Shown: positions 30,470-41,604 of the stretch, piece after piece
How the letters are laid out: every line of letters starts with the position of its first letter
Position numbering within the stretch: position 1 is the first letter of the stretch
NCBI GenBank assembly: GCA_946965045.2
Contig: OX337239.1
Coordinates: 434,001 to 498,000 of the forward strand
Length of the DNA stretch: 64,000 bases
Source: Epithemia pelagica
Lineage: Eukaryota; Bacillariophyta; Bacillariophyceae; Surirellales; Surirellaceae
Direction of reading: 5' to 3'
The notes under the pieces: generated by a model
What the model was told of the DNA's origin: nothing
What the model saw: only the letters and a program-made list of their open reading frames with translations
The model's database searches: none
Made by a program: the position numbers and the translations under genes

Positions 30470-32911
30470 GAAATGAGGGACTTTCATGACAGACGTTCGG
30501 AGAAACTTTCAAAAATTAGACTGACATTCAGACAGACCATCCAGTGACCGTCGATGTCTCCATTACTCTTCCATATTGACTTAAAGAAAATGACCCTAGT
30601 TGTCTTGTCAGTGCCACTTAACCCTCCGACTAGGTGTCCGCTTCTTAGCCCCCCAGCCGCTCTCCGCGACCAACCATTTTAATTTTGGTTTTTTTGCGTT
30701 TTTGATGAAACTTTCGGGTCAAAATGAAAATGATCACGCCGGCCTTCTGGGTCACCGTATTGAAATTTTGTGAGCAGGCGTGCGCACTTTGACCGTTGGT
30801 CTTCCCCATTCTTGATTGTCGTCCCAAGTTGCGACCCACATTATTTTCACTACGCACCTTTTGACATGGATAATGGACATGCACCATCACAATGCATTCT
30901 CCATCATCTGCACACCATGGACATTTGACATATAGACCATAGATAGTGTTTTGCTCTACCCCATCCTTTCTTTGTTTTTTCTAGGAGAAGTGTGGTTGTT
31001 TCTAGTGTTTGTGTCCGTTTAAAAGTGGACCCTCCTCCACAACACCATGCCGTTGCCGTAGGCTTGTCTCTTAGCAACCACATACAGTCCTATTTTAGAA
31101 TACGTCTCTTTCTAGTTGCGTTATGGAGCATATAGAGTGTAGAGTCCCCTGCACTGCTGGGAAAGACAAGTCATGCTCATGGCAACAAAAAAAGAACAAC
31201 AGGAGCAGGTCGACATCACAATCCACTAAAGACCCAAACTGAGCGACAGCAGAGGAAAAATGGATGGCTTCCTCCACTTATCCTACCTACTCCTAATTGA
31301 GGTCTATAGCTCTATTTTGTCCTATAAGAATCCTACGAATGATGCCAGCAGCCCCACATGGCATCGACCAAAATGGATGTTTCATGGCACAAACAAATGA
31401 CACACTATGGCAACTGGCAACGTAGTGAGAGCCTACAACTAAACATTGTCCATTCCAATGCAAGTATTAGCCATTCCAGAACTTACCATGATGGATGTGC
31501 AGTGACAAAGATGAGATGAGATGGCCAGGGACGAAGCATGCCGTTTTTGGTGTTGGTTTGGTCATTGCCTCGTTTTGTTGCCTGCATCGATTTTGTGACC
31601 CGTTAACTCACTGAGAACACTATTTTGAGTCTTGTTGAGCAGAACGCCTGCCATCTTCCAACTGTCACATCACGCCAGCCTTTCCACCGATGGATGTAAA
31701 ATTTCCATTCATTTTTTGTCTGTGAGATTGGGTTTGTCTTGCCCGAACAGACGAGCTAAGAAGCGGACATCTAGTCGGAGGGTTCCCAAGTTTAACCCTA
31801 TCCCTAAAAACGAAAGTTTCCCCGAATGTCTCTATAAAGGCCTGAAAAAGTCAAATGAAAGACTTTCGGATAGCTTTTTGAGAGACGTTCGGAGTTTTAG
31901 GATAGCTTTTTGAGTCCAAGCAGGGCAAATCTGCGATAAGCGACGGCAACAATGGCAAGCGATGACAACGCCAACGACAAGTGACCAAAACACTTGGCGC
32001 AACAACAACAACAACAAGCCAAACGCAACAATCAACTACTCGCTGCTGCCGAACGAAGCACTTCGAGACGCCATCACCAACAACAACAACCAAAACAAGC
32101 CACATGCAACAATCAACTACTCGCTGTCACCGAACCAGGGACAACGACATGCGGCGACAATGAACTGCTCGTTTCGGCCAAACGGCAAAACAATCGGCGA
32201 CGACGGCACAGCAACAGAGCACCGTCCTCTGTCATGAACACAGTGATAGGTAGAGCAACCCAAATGGTCTAACCTCGCCTACCGGATGCAAAAACCCTAA
32301 CGCGACAACCAACTATTCATGCAGGCAAAAGACAGGATGGGATGAACGACGAACGCAGACGAAACGATTGCCTACAACCTACTACACATACAAGCATGTA
32401 CAAAGCTGGGTAGATGCTCTCTACTTGTAGCTGTTCATATGCATACGAGCTCGTAGACGAGGCGGGTTGATTGTTGTGCTATTAGCGCCTCCTCATTTAT
32501 CAAATAAGTTTTGAATTATGAAAAGTAGGAGCACTCAAAGTCGGATGCGCAGTACGGGGACATAAGATTGGTAAACCAGAGTTCCCCACTCTACATGTGC
32601 AAGCAATGTGCATATATCTTTAGGATGAATTGTTTGGAATAGTCATTGTGATAAAACTGGGGCTCGTCTAGATTGACAAACCGTGTTGAAGGTGCTCGTA
32701 TGCGTAGCTGGGGTAGAGTTTTGGCTACTTTTCCTTTGGCGCTCTAACTGGACAAGAAGAGGGGCTATACGTCTGTCCATTGCTGGTATCCAGTCCTAAT
32801 ATAGTAATGTACATGACAAATAGAAACGATGCCCAGAGAGAATTCTCGTAGCGCAAAAAAACTATTTATCCGAAAGTCCTTCTAAATGTTCCTCTAAAAG
32901 TCCCTCATTTC
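30470..32911. mobile_element. Gene-poor block with nested inverted repeats, candidate non-autonomous transposon
   Basis: The ends carry a perfect 15-bp inverted repeat: GAAATGAGGGACTTT at 30470-30484 and its reverse complement at 32897-32911. Inside, 30622-30649 and 31755-31782 pair at 27 of 28 positions. AGACGTTCGGAG recurs in direct orientation near 30491 and 31884. No transposase was seen. Clear target duplications were not found, so the outer boundaries are uncertain. It may be two nested elements. Confidence 0.45.
31962..32237 (+). CDS. Small Asn-rich repetitive frame, doubtful
   Basis: ATG 31962 opens 91 codons with an imperfect internal repeat: KPNATINYSLLPNE, KPHATINYSLSPNQ and HAATMNCSFRPNG. 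The unit ATINYSLxPN is kept better in protein than expected from simple sequence alone, but the underlying DNA is CAA-rich. It lies inside the transposon-like block. No function is assigned. Confidence 0.25.
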   Translation: MTTPTTSDQNTWRNNNNNKPNATINYSLLPNEALRDAITNNNNQNKPHATINYSLSPNQGQRHAATMNCSFRPNGKTIGDDGTATEHRPLS

Positions 32912-33725
32912 CCTATTCCCATCCCAGTGTCCTTGAAGTGTACACGGCGTCTAAAATTTTGTGGGGAAACCAGATACGCAAGATCCTTCGTTCATAGAGC
33001 GAACGAGGCGCGATCATCCAACGAAAGCGACTCATATGCGACAGACTAGAAAATGAAGATCTATGCCATGGGACGATTCGGTTGTCGGGATAGCTTTCAG
33101 CTTACACTGCTCTAGTAGAGGAACCATCATCTTTCTTGTTTGGCAGCATGGTACGAAGAGCCAAGGAATGATTTGGGACGTTGCAGTCTCCGACTCTAGG
33201 CAATGGCGAACCCCTATTCTACTGGCGATTGTCGTACAAATCGTCTTGACAAACTACTTCTATTAGTAAATTGGATCCCTCCCACCAACCCATCCGTGTC
33301 ACACTATAGAAACGGAGTGACGATTCCAAAGACATGCCTTTGTTGTCAGACACGCTTGCATTGGCGACAGAATGCGGATAGGAACGTTTGGGGAGTTGGT
33401 CTCCTCACCAGCACCTGTTGCCTCCAAAACGTTCGTGTCCTGCTTTGCCTGTCGACCACGAGGATTGGACCACGTGGTAGCAATTCGTATCGTCCGTGCG
33501 ATCGTCGTCGTCGTCGTCGTGGTTTTGTTTGCAGGGTCCATCCTGATCGAGCCGGTGGTTGGGCATGATACTGTCCTGTCGATTGTCTTTTTCCATACAA
33601 ATAGAACTGTCGTTCGACCAGCAAAGGTAATGGCGTCCACCCATGGCGCGATACTAACCTTTGAGTTCCACCGCCGTGGGTCCTTTTGTCGATAGGGACA
33701 GTTCCCATTGCGGGGCACCAGGATC
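32912..33725. other. Intergenic region
   Basis: About 800 bases downstream of the glycosyltransferase stop. The apparent frames here are short or are extensions of antisense frames of the neighbouring gene. Confidence 0.5.
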
Positions 33726-36641
33726 TTAGACAGGCTTGGAGGGTAGCATCATGGACGACACGAGGAGGGCGTACAGAATGGACCAGAGAAGGCCCACCAC
33801 CACCACACATTGAAACCACCATTGACGACGAGAGGGTACGAAACGTCGTGGCGCTCGTGGATGATGGTGGTGGTGGAAAGAAGGAGTTACGTGATGTCGT
33901 CCTTGTCGTCGACCGTGAATGAACCGTACCAGTAGTAAGCCGCCCATGATTACGACCAGAGTGACAACCACACCACCAACAACAACAGCCACCAAACACA
34001 TTCCCCTCTCATGGCAAGGCGGTAGACTCCACAAATGATGACGATGAGGACGACGCCTGGGTGCCTGTGGATTCAATCCCAATCGTTTCAAAATTTTGGC
34101 CCGTGGCACGGTTCGAGCCTGCCACCACGGAATCGAGTCGATTGCGGTATGAACAATTGTGGACAAATTGGCACAGGATTCGTCGTGATGGCCCGCACTC
34201 CTGGCAATTGCTGGTTGAGTGACCACAAAGTGTTGCAAGAGTCTGGTACAAACGGCAGCTTGCCACGAACCGACACCCAAGGACGCGGTACAATACAAGG
34301 TCCCCAGCGGCTGCTCCTGTCGAGTGTCGGTGGCAGCAGCAACTGCCTGGGCAAAGGCGGTCAAGGAGTGGCAGAGTTGGATGGGAGTTTTGCGGACGCC
34401 TCGGACACAGAGGGCATGAATCGAGGCATGACAGGATTCCCCGAGCAAGAACCGAATGTAATCGTGAGGTTTGGGACCATGGAAATGCAAAATGAAGGGC
34501 CCTTGTCGGCGTCGTCCTCCTTGTTCTGCACTTGGGGTGGGTTCCCAATACGGCTTGAAATTAAAGGCCGGATCCAAAAATTGCACCGAATCCTTGTAAT
34601 AATCGAGATAGGCGCCTTGATCGCTCGGTGACGGATGGTCAAAGGCTCGATCGACATGGTCCAGGACAAAGGCGGAAAAGGCCTCGTGCGTTTGTCGAAG
34701 GTAGGGCAAATTCATCAAGGTGACACCGGCATTGGTGGGAGTGGTGGATCGAAGATCGCTTTCGGCACTCATGGCAATGCTGTACGTGAGATTCAGCCCC
34801 AAGTCGGCCATGGTAAAGGGACGGTGGACAATGGTATCGGCATCGAGCAAGAGACCATATTCGGCGGGAACATACAAGGGAAGATCCAAGCGTTGCCAGG
34901 TTCCAAAATAATTGCCGGCATGCAAAAACAAGGGCGACGCCGAGGACGCGGTGCTGGTCGTGGAATTATTGTGCTCATCTTCTCCTCTTTTTCCTTGATG
35001 ATGTTGTCGCATGCGTTCCATGGCTCTGCTCCACGGTGGATGGCGGGCTTGGAAATGGAGGTGGACATTTTGCGGTGCTTGTTGCAGCCAGGTTTGAAAC
35101 GATTGGTCCTCGAGGTCACCATGATAGAGAAGATGAATGGGTGTGTGGGGCATGACCTTTCGGACCGATGCAATCGAGGCTTGCAACAAGTACTTGCCCA
35201 TTGCCTCGGATCGTTCGGTGTAGGTATACAAAAGGGGCACGGAAAAGACACGCCACATGGATGCCAATGGGATCGATTGCGTATTGTACCAATACACACC
35301 ACCACCACCGGATGGTGGGTCCGGCGTATTGTGGTGGTTGTCGTCCTCCTCTGGACGTTTTGTGGTCGTCCTTGTCGTTGTCTGGGTAAGACGGAGCGCA
35401 ATTTGCAAGGCGGAAAAGGTCGAGACGGAATTTCCCACAAAGGTGGACATGCGTTGACAGACAAAAAAGTCGAGCAAGGCACCCCAATCACGAAAACGAG
35501 GAGGAGGAGTCATTGGGGCGATGCTGGTGTTGTTGGTGTTGTTGTTTCGTGTCGTCCCAAACTGTGGCTGTGGTGGTGCGAACCACGAAGCAGGCTGGTT
35601 GGATGCCACCACCAACTCGGCTCGATTGGTCATTTGAGGAAAGACTTGCCGCAATTCGGTAGGAATCTCGTGATCGCCACAATAATACACCAGCACCTCC
35701 TCCTTGTGGTTGTTCTCTTTGGTATTCAACAACAATAGTCTGTTTTGAAGGGCTTGTCCCATGGAGGTGACATTGAGACAATTGCCGCGATAGACGCCGT
35801 CCGGAATGCTGGACCAACGGGCACAATGATGATGCCAATCCCATCCATTGCGATGATGGAGACACACACCGCCATTGCGGTTGGTTGTCGTAGTATTGCC
35901 CTGTTGCTGTTGTTGCAACCGACGAACCAACTCGTCCACCTGGGGCTGGACCGTGTGTGGAGCGGGTCGAAGCAACCAATCCAAGAGTTGTTGGACCAAT
36001 CGGGGCGATTCGTGTTGCACGGCACCCAGTTCCGGACACGACGGCATGCTGTTTTCAGTACTGTATTGGACCAATCGAGCCGTGAGGCCATAGTGTTGGT
36101 GCAATCGACGCATGAGCGTCGTGGTATCCAAGACTTGATCCAAGGGAATGGTGGGACCCATTGTGACTGTACTCGTCGAAGTGGTGGTGTTGTGGTTCTG
36201 GTGGTCCTGGAATTGGTCTGGTCGTCGTGCTAGTTGAGGATACACGGGCCGGTCGGAGGATTGTGTCCCATCCAAGATGAAGGAATTGGGAATTTCCACC
36301 ACGGTGGCCCCTTGTCGAATGGCACGAGCCAAGGACGTGGCATGAAACAAGAGTTGATTGGACAAGCCATTGCAAATGTTGTAGCGATAAATCGTCGTCG
36401 TCGTATTGTGCTTGTTGTTGTGCTTGTTGTTGTGCTGGTTGTCCGTACGAGTCCATGGCCAGCACGTCGCCACGGGGACCCCTGTCATCAGCAGGCCCAT
36501 CCAGAACCAAACGAGCAACCAACAACCACAACAACTGGTTGTCCACGGCATCGTCATCTTCCTCCTCTGGACGAAACAGAGCGTAGCTCGTTGGTTTTGT
36601 TGGTCCTGGTATTTCAATCGCTTCTCTTGTGTTGACTCCAT
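33726..36641 (-). CDS. Two-domain glycosyltransferase: O-fucosyltransferase-like plus GT8-like
   Basis: A single 971-codon frame from ATG 36641. Residues 38-58 form a signal anchor. Residues about 85-420 resemble GDP-fucose-dependent transferases: NGLSNQLLFHATSLARAIRQG near the start, CLHHRNGWDW in the middle and FVGNSVSTFSALQIALR at the end. Residues about 470-740 resemble a GT8-type nucleotide-sugar transferase, with LLLDADTIV (DxD metal site at 600-602), TNAGVTLMN and HFHGPKP. Two further hydrophobic segments lie at about 880-907 and 943-965, so the C-terminus is membrane-bound as well. The likely site is the Golgi or ER lumen, acting on glycoproteins or polysaccharides. Substrates are unknown. 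The pairing of these two domains in one polypeptide is unusual in my experience. Confidence 0.8.
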   Translation of the reverse strand: MESTQEKRLKYQDQQNQRATLCFVQRRKMTMPWTTSCCGCWLLVWFWMGLLMTGVPVATCWPWTRTDNQHNNKHNNKHNTTTTIYRYNICNGLSNQLLFHATSLARAIRQGATVVEIPNSFILDGTQSSDRPVYPQLARRPDQFQDHQNHNTTTSTSTVTMGPTIPLDQVLDTTTLMRRLHQHYGLTARLVQYSTENSMPSCPELGAVQHESPRLVQQLLDWLLRPAPHTVQPQVDELVRRLQQQQQGNTTTTNRNGGVCLHHRNGWDWHHHCARWSSIPDGVYRGNCLNVTSMGQALQNRLLLLNTKENNHKEEVLVYYCGDHEIPTELRQVFPQMTNRAELVVASNQPASWFAPPQPQFGTTRNNNTNNTSIAPMTPPPRFRDWGALLDFFVCQRMSTFVGNSVSTFSALQIALRLTQTTTRTTTKRPEEDDNHHNTPDPPSGGGGVYWYNTQSIPLASMWRVFSVPLLYTYTERSEAMGKYLLQASIASVRKVMPHTPIHLLYHGDLEDQSFQTWLQQAPQNVHLHFQARHPPWSRAMERMRQHHQGKRGEDEHNNSTTSTASSASPLFLHAGNYFGTWQRLDLPLYVPAEYGLLLDADTIVHRPFTMADLGLNLTYSIAMSAESDLRSTTPTNAGVTLMNLPYLRQTHEAFSAFVLDHVDRAFDHPSPSDQGAYLDYYKDSVQFLDPAFNFKPYWEPTPSAEQGGRRRQGPFILHFHGPKPHDYIRFLLGESCHASIHALCVRGVRKTPIQLCHSLTAFAQAVAAATDTRQEQPLGTLYCTASLGVGSWQAAVCTRLLQHFVVTQPAIARSAGHHDESCANLSTIVHTAIDSIPWWQARTVPRAKILKRLGLNPQAPRRRPHRHHLWSLPPCHERGMCLVAVVVGGVVVTLVVIMGGLLLVRFIHGRRQGRHHVTPSFHHHHHPRAPRRFVPSRRQWWFQCVVVVGLLWSILYALLVSSMMLPSKPV

Positions 36642-36959
36642 GCAAGGAAAATCGGAAACGAGTTCTCTCTCTCGATCTCTCTCTCTCTTTTTTTTTTACT
36701 GGAGACTACTCGTACGAGAGAAAAACACACGACACTTTCACAATGATGGTGCATGGGCATGGGAAGCAGAGCCTTCCACAATGGGATAAGAGGCAATGAC
36801 GCGACGAACCAAAAAATGAGGATGGACGAGAGGGGAAATGTGGGCAGTGAATGAAGCGATCCGTTAGCGACTAAATATGAAAACTTTTCGGTATTGTATA
36901 GGGTATATGATTGCGATACTGAAAACCCATTGGGTGTTGTGAGGAACTCAACGGGGGTA
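36642..36959. other. Divergent promoter region
   Basis: About 320 bases between the divergent glycosyltransferase and kelch start codons. It includes a CT/GA-rich run with a T9-type stretch near 36690, otherwise nothing distinctive. Confidence 0.4.
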
Positions 36960-38705
36960 ATGGCAAACCATGAGATGAGCCATCCTCCTCACCATCAGGA
37001 CAATAACAAGGACGACCACAATCACACGAACAGCAATGATGATACCAGTCGCAGTCCCTCCTCCATGCCATGTTCTGGTCCAACGACGGATCCTGCAGTC
37101 ATTCCACCCGTCGTGTCGTCATCTTCTTTTCGTCGTCGTCTTGAATCTTCGGGGTTGGAATTGGCTCCTCCTCCCACAAGAAACAACCAACAGAACAACA
37201 ACCACAACACACATGCGGATGATGGGCCACAAGCACCAGCAGCATGTACACCACAACGACAACCGTCCTATCCTCCCTTGAAATTCGGGCATCGATACGG
37301 TCATGCGGCCGTCTATCTGGAACCCCACCAACACCACCAGGGAGCCGCCATTGTCGTAGTGGGGGGACACACGCAAGACCGCGAGGATGATTGGACCTCG
37401 GTCCTCGTGTTTCGGTGGCACAACCACTAGCACACGGGAGGAGGAGAATGGCAGGAAGGCCCCGATTTGAATCAAGAACGATCCAGTCATGCGGCCGTCG
37501 TTTGTCAAGACTATCTCTATGCCATTGGAGGATTCTGTTGTTTCTCCTTGGAACGTATTGCCATTGCCGACTTGTTGGCCTATACAGCAAAGGACGATGA
37601 CGATGATTCGAACGAGGATGCTACGACTACATCCAACGACGACACGCCATGGGAAACCTTGCCCTGTCGCTTGTCACGGGAACGCAGTGAAGCTGCCGCG
37701 GCCGTGGTCCACAATCGCTTTGTGGTAATTGTCGGTGGCGGGAATGGCACGACGGTCGTCGAAGTGGTGGATACGTATACTCTGACTATCACCCTTTCCG
37801 AGTGTGGCCTCGTCATTCCTCGCACGTCGTGGGTGGTGGGAGGATCGCATCGAATGACACAACGACGAACGAGAAGAAGAAGAATGGTCCTGGACGACAA
37901 TCAGGACGACGACCCACTCGTCCCCAACGACAATGACAATCACCACTATTACTACGACGACTACGTGGACGAGGAGGAGGTTGTCACAATTTGGGATTCG
38001 ATCGAATCCATCACATATCCAACTTGCTGCGGCGCATCCAATTCCCAGCTCGTCTTTTCCTCTCCGACTTGGACCCTGGTCCACGACCTGCGTCTCGTGG
38101 TACCCTGTCACGAACATGCCATGACCGTGGTCGGTCCGTTGTGTTTGATTGTCGCGGGCGGGCGGACCAATGCGCACAATGGTATCGGGACGACCATTCA
38201 AGTGGTGGATACCCGTCAACGGGTCGTCTATTGTCTGGACGAAACAATGCGTCTCTCGGTGCCACGACACTGGCATGCCATGGTCCACGTGCACTCGTTT
38301 CCGTTGTCGTCGTCGTCGTCGTCGTGCTTTTCGTCGGTTTCGTGTTGCACATCCAGAACCACACGACCGCAAAATGATGACCACAACAACGACAACGACA
38401 ACGACAACAACAAGACCCATTCTCCGCCTCATTGGCTGCGGAACCAAGAATTGGTCCTTTTGGGAGGAGATGGATTGGACTCGGTTGAATCCGTGGCCTT
38501 GTCGCATGCACCGACACAACGGTTTCAATGGCTCCTGCTGCACCAACTATTACCCAACAAGCCACAGCCACAACCACTTTGTACGACCAGCACAATCCCA
38601 ACAAGAAGGGACAACGATGAATCCCCCCAGAATGAGGCACAAACTCGATTGGACGGCGACGACTCGGCCATCCATCCTTTCCGAAAACGATGCAAGCTTG
38701 CTTGA
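36960..38705 (+). pseudogene. Kelch-repeat protein interrupted by a single in-frame TAG
   Basis: ATG 36960 (MANHEMSH) opens a frame that stops at TAG 37428-37430, then continues in the same frame to 38705, for 582 codons in all. Kelch features lie on both sides: RYGHAAVYL and AIVVVGGHT before; ERSSHAAVV and YLYAIGGF, FVVIVGGGN, CLIVAGGRT and LVLLGGDG after. The stop falls inside a blade, between FRWHNH and GGGEW. Splicing it out would need a 24-nt intron, so a nonsense change or error is likelier. The first 120 residues are His/Asn/Pro-rich. It is related in design to the kelch gene at 23132. The 3' end (38300-38700) is low-complexity. If read through, it would be a beta-propeller adaptor. 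Confidence 0.7.
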
Positions 38706-39971
38706 AACCACAACACTAACAACAACAAGAAGAAGAACGAGAACAATGGGGAGTAATGGTACAAGGGCCACAAGGTCCTACTCGGATGATACCTCGCGTG
38801 CCTTGTTTTGGGGGGAGAGGATTCGGAGAATCGCTTGTTGTCCAATCGTCCGGATTGGCCCAAACCAAGGAGGAGGAAGACGAGAAAGACCAAGCCATGC
38901 GACAGAATCCAACCCACAACAAGAGATGAAGAGTCACAATCACCACCACCAGTCTCATGATTCTCGGCATCATTCTCACGATCATCCTCATTCTCTTGAT
39001 TATGCTTCTCAGGGTCACGATCATGTCCACAATGATGATATTGGTAGTTGTCATAGTACCATGATGTATTCCCGGGGCTACTTTGCACCCATTGTCATGG
39101 CATCCATGAAACACCAACAATGATTGTCCGAGAGTGTCGATTTCATTCTACAACACTATACTCGAGCTATGGACCTTTCTCAACTACAACAAGAACAACC
39201 AGAAAACGACCCTCCTCCAGACACTCGAACCGAATCCACCATCTTTTAAGTTCGACATTAAAGGAATGAAACGGCCTCACACACCACTTCGTATGGTGTG
39301 GGTACGTAGCTAGTATTATTAGTCTGAAGTTCCATCTCACCGCATCTTCATGATAGGGATCTGGCTCACGTCATGACTGTTTGGTAGCGAGAGATTTTCT
39401 CAAACAATGCCAGCACTGTAGAGTGCAAGTACATAGACCATTCTCTATTATTCCACATGCGACACTATTGTTGCTTTGACATTCCTATCCATGTCCAAAC
39501 CGCGATCCTCCCATTTCAACCATGCCATGAAGAGCCGCTATTCGCATTGCCTTCCGTTCGATTCAGAGGGCGGACAAACGCAGCTATGGAGGAAGTAGAA
39601 AACAGTCACGTTTGACTCGCACAAGAGATCTTCTTTCTTTCGGGACGGTCATCGCCATGAGAAGAGTGCTTTGCAGTCGATCTACCTAGGACTTGTATGT
39701 GAACACAGATGATAACTTTTATACAGCGAAGGAGCGTAGAGGACGGAGACACGTACAGTGATGAGAGGTTGGGTCGATCGGCCCTTGTCCACACAAAGTA
39801 TTAGCAATCCAACACTCCAGCAAAGGCGCGATGAATGGCCGCCTGAGGCGACGACAGAGAATGAGAATGACTCATGACTCCCATATGAGGTGGTACTGGT
39901 GATAGGTCCTGGTCCGGGTCGTCCGTCGGTTTCTCGGACAGGACATTGGGTGTTTGAGCGCCCACAATGTG
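38706..39971. other. Intergenic region
   Basis: About 1.27 kb. A His-rich frame (38900-39120) arises from CA/TCA-type simple sequence and is probably not coding. No other gene was seen. Confidence 0.45.
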
Positions 39972-40868
39972 CTAGACGGGAGCGTTCCTCACCACTTGAA
40001 TGGAAACCTTGGTTGTGTCTTGCACCTCTTGAATATGTTTGCCCCGTTTGCCAATCCACCGTCCCAGTTGATCCTCCGGCATGTCCACAGTTTGACCCAA
40101 CAATTCTTCCACGGTACAGCTCAATTGTTTGGCCTGATGGACCAAGGCCCATTCCGTCCGATGTTCCGAAATGCGTTGCCCCAAGGTTTGCAGTTCCTGC
40201 CGTAGATTGGAAATCTCCGTCTGTAGTAGTAGTAGAGAGAGGATCGCATATATAGAGTATAGTATTGGGATTGTTGAATTCGATCGTCTGCAGTCGTGTT
40301 TGTCGTAGAAGTACGAGGAATGGAACTGACCGGAGCCTTGAGAAGGCCTTTTCGTCGCCACTACCACCAGGCATTCGGAGACGAAGTGTCTTGCGACACT
40401 GCATGTGTTGTAATTAGTTTGGACCAATGTTGGCCAGGACTATCCTTCTGGATCCCAACATTTGCCTTCCATGGTCGACAGTGGCATTGTCTTGTGGTTA
40501 TGGTTGTTATGTGTGGGATCTAGGGCGGTCCATTGGTAAATAGCAAACACTCGTTCCGTCAAGGCTGGTACTTGTCGCACATGATCTGCTGGATCGCACT
40601 GCTCGTTGTCGTTGTGGGTGCCATGCAACCATCGGGTGGGCGGTTCCAATCCAGAATCACCATCCTCTGCGTCGATATCACAACAGAGCAAGGCTCGTTC
40701 CATGCTCTTATCCAAAGTTGCAAATTCGACCGTCAAGCCCTTGTTGGCAATGGCTTGTCGAGCCGTTTCGCTGCCATCCAAAATGATAAAGGTTCCAAAG
40801 GTAGCAAATTGCATCCACTGGTCGAGTTTGGGAACCACGACCATGGTAAAGAAGTCCGTCAGGGCCAT
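39972..40868 (-). CDS. KH-domain protein, C-terminal part (splice model incomplete)
   Basis: The last exon (40220-39972) follows a CTACAG acceptor. It encodes a coiled coil (EISNLRQELQTLGQRI) and a KH domain with the RNA-binding GxxG loop in DQLGRWIGKRGKHIQEV, then stops. The upstream frame 40868-40440 begins MALTDFFTMVVVPKLDQ and contains FGTFIILDGSETARQAI. It is in the same phase but ends at TAG 40440-40442, so an intron between them is needed. One possible donor is CAA|GTACCA near 40566, which would join VRQ to TEISNL; I cannot decide. KH domains bind single-stranded RNA or DNA. The coordinates cover both exons. A further upstream frame (41362-40859) may belong to the same gene. Confidence 0.55.
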
Positions 40869-41362
40869 GGATGAATGGAAAAGGTCTGGGTCGTTTCATC
40901 AAAATACACGGCCAACAGTAGAAGGTTGTTCTGGTTGTTGTTGGCAGAGTCTTGCTGCGGTTGTTGTTGTTGTACCATGGCATTCGATTCATTCCGCATG
41001 CGGTTCACATTGGTCGTACTGGTCGCGGTCAAACTGTACAAAAGTGTGGGCATGGGAGGCAAGGGTTCCACGGGCTTTTCTTCGATAAGGCATTCATCGT
41101 TGGGATTGGCTCGAACAAGAGTAGTGCCAAACACCAAAAGCCAAACACCAACATAGTCTTCTTCCTCTTCTTCGTCGTCTTGTTGTTGTTGTTGTGTCGT
41201 CGTCATCGACTTGCTCTTGCTCTTGTCGTCGTCGTCTTGGTTGTGGCTTCGTTGCAGAGGAGCCGTGTCCTCGTGTTGTTGTTGTGTCGTCGTCATCGAC
41301 TTGTTGTCGTCGTCGTCGTCTTGGTTGTGCTTTTGTTGAAGACCGCTTGCGCTGCCGACCAT
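40859..41362 (-). CDS. Possible N-terminal frame of the KH-domain gene
   Basis: 167 codons from a reverse-strand ATG. The first 70 residues are Gln/Asp repeats from simple sequence. The later part (DYVGVWLLVFGTTLVRANP, LLAVYFDETTQTFSIHPW) looks more like real protein. Its stop overlaps the next frame's ATG by ten bases. The likeliest reading is one gene with a frameshift at about 40,865, or a missed intron. Alternatively the two frames are unrelated. Confidence 0.35.
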   Translation of the reverse strand: MVGSASGLQQKHNQDDDDDNKSMTTTQQQHEDTAPLQRSHNQDDDDKSKSKSMTTTQQQQQDDEEEEEDYVGVWLLVFGTTLVRANPNDECLIEEKPVEPLPPMPTLLYSLTATSTTNVNRMRNESNAMVQQQQPQQDSANNNQNNLLLLAVYFDETTQTFSIHPWP

Positions 41363-41477
41363 TGCGCCGCAGAGGTACGTCCAACAGTGCCCCGACGGTT
41401 GATTGTTGTGTAGTTGCGCTGTGTTGCTGCCCTCGACCCTCGAGGTACGTGCAACAATGCCCCGACGGTTGATTGTG
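41185..41477. repeat. Simple and duplicated repeats
   Basis: GTCGTCGTCATCGACTTG-containing units occur at about 41185-41257 and 41275-41332. A separate 36-bp unit, GAGGTACGT(C/G)CAACA(G/A)TG and following, occurs at 41372-41407 and 41442-41477. The region lies upstream of two divergent genes. Confidence 0.8.
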
Positions 41478-41604
41478 GCGCTGTGTTAAACCGACCCCGC
41501 TGCCTGTCCATCGCCAAACAACACGAAACGCCAACAACAACAACACGCAACAATCCAACACGCACAAAAACAAAAAATACGATTGACCAAAAATACAATT
41601 GACC

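Noticed and set aside
33346-33999. 217-codon reverse-strand frame
   Set aside because: It overlaps the glycosyltransferase C-terminus in another frame and has Arg/Thr-rich shadow composition.
38149-39123. 324-codon forward frame with a His-rich end
   Set aside because: It overlaps the kelch gene out of frame; the His run comes from CA/TCA simple sequence.
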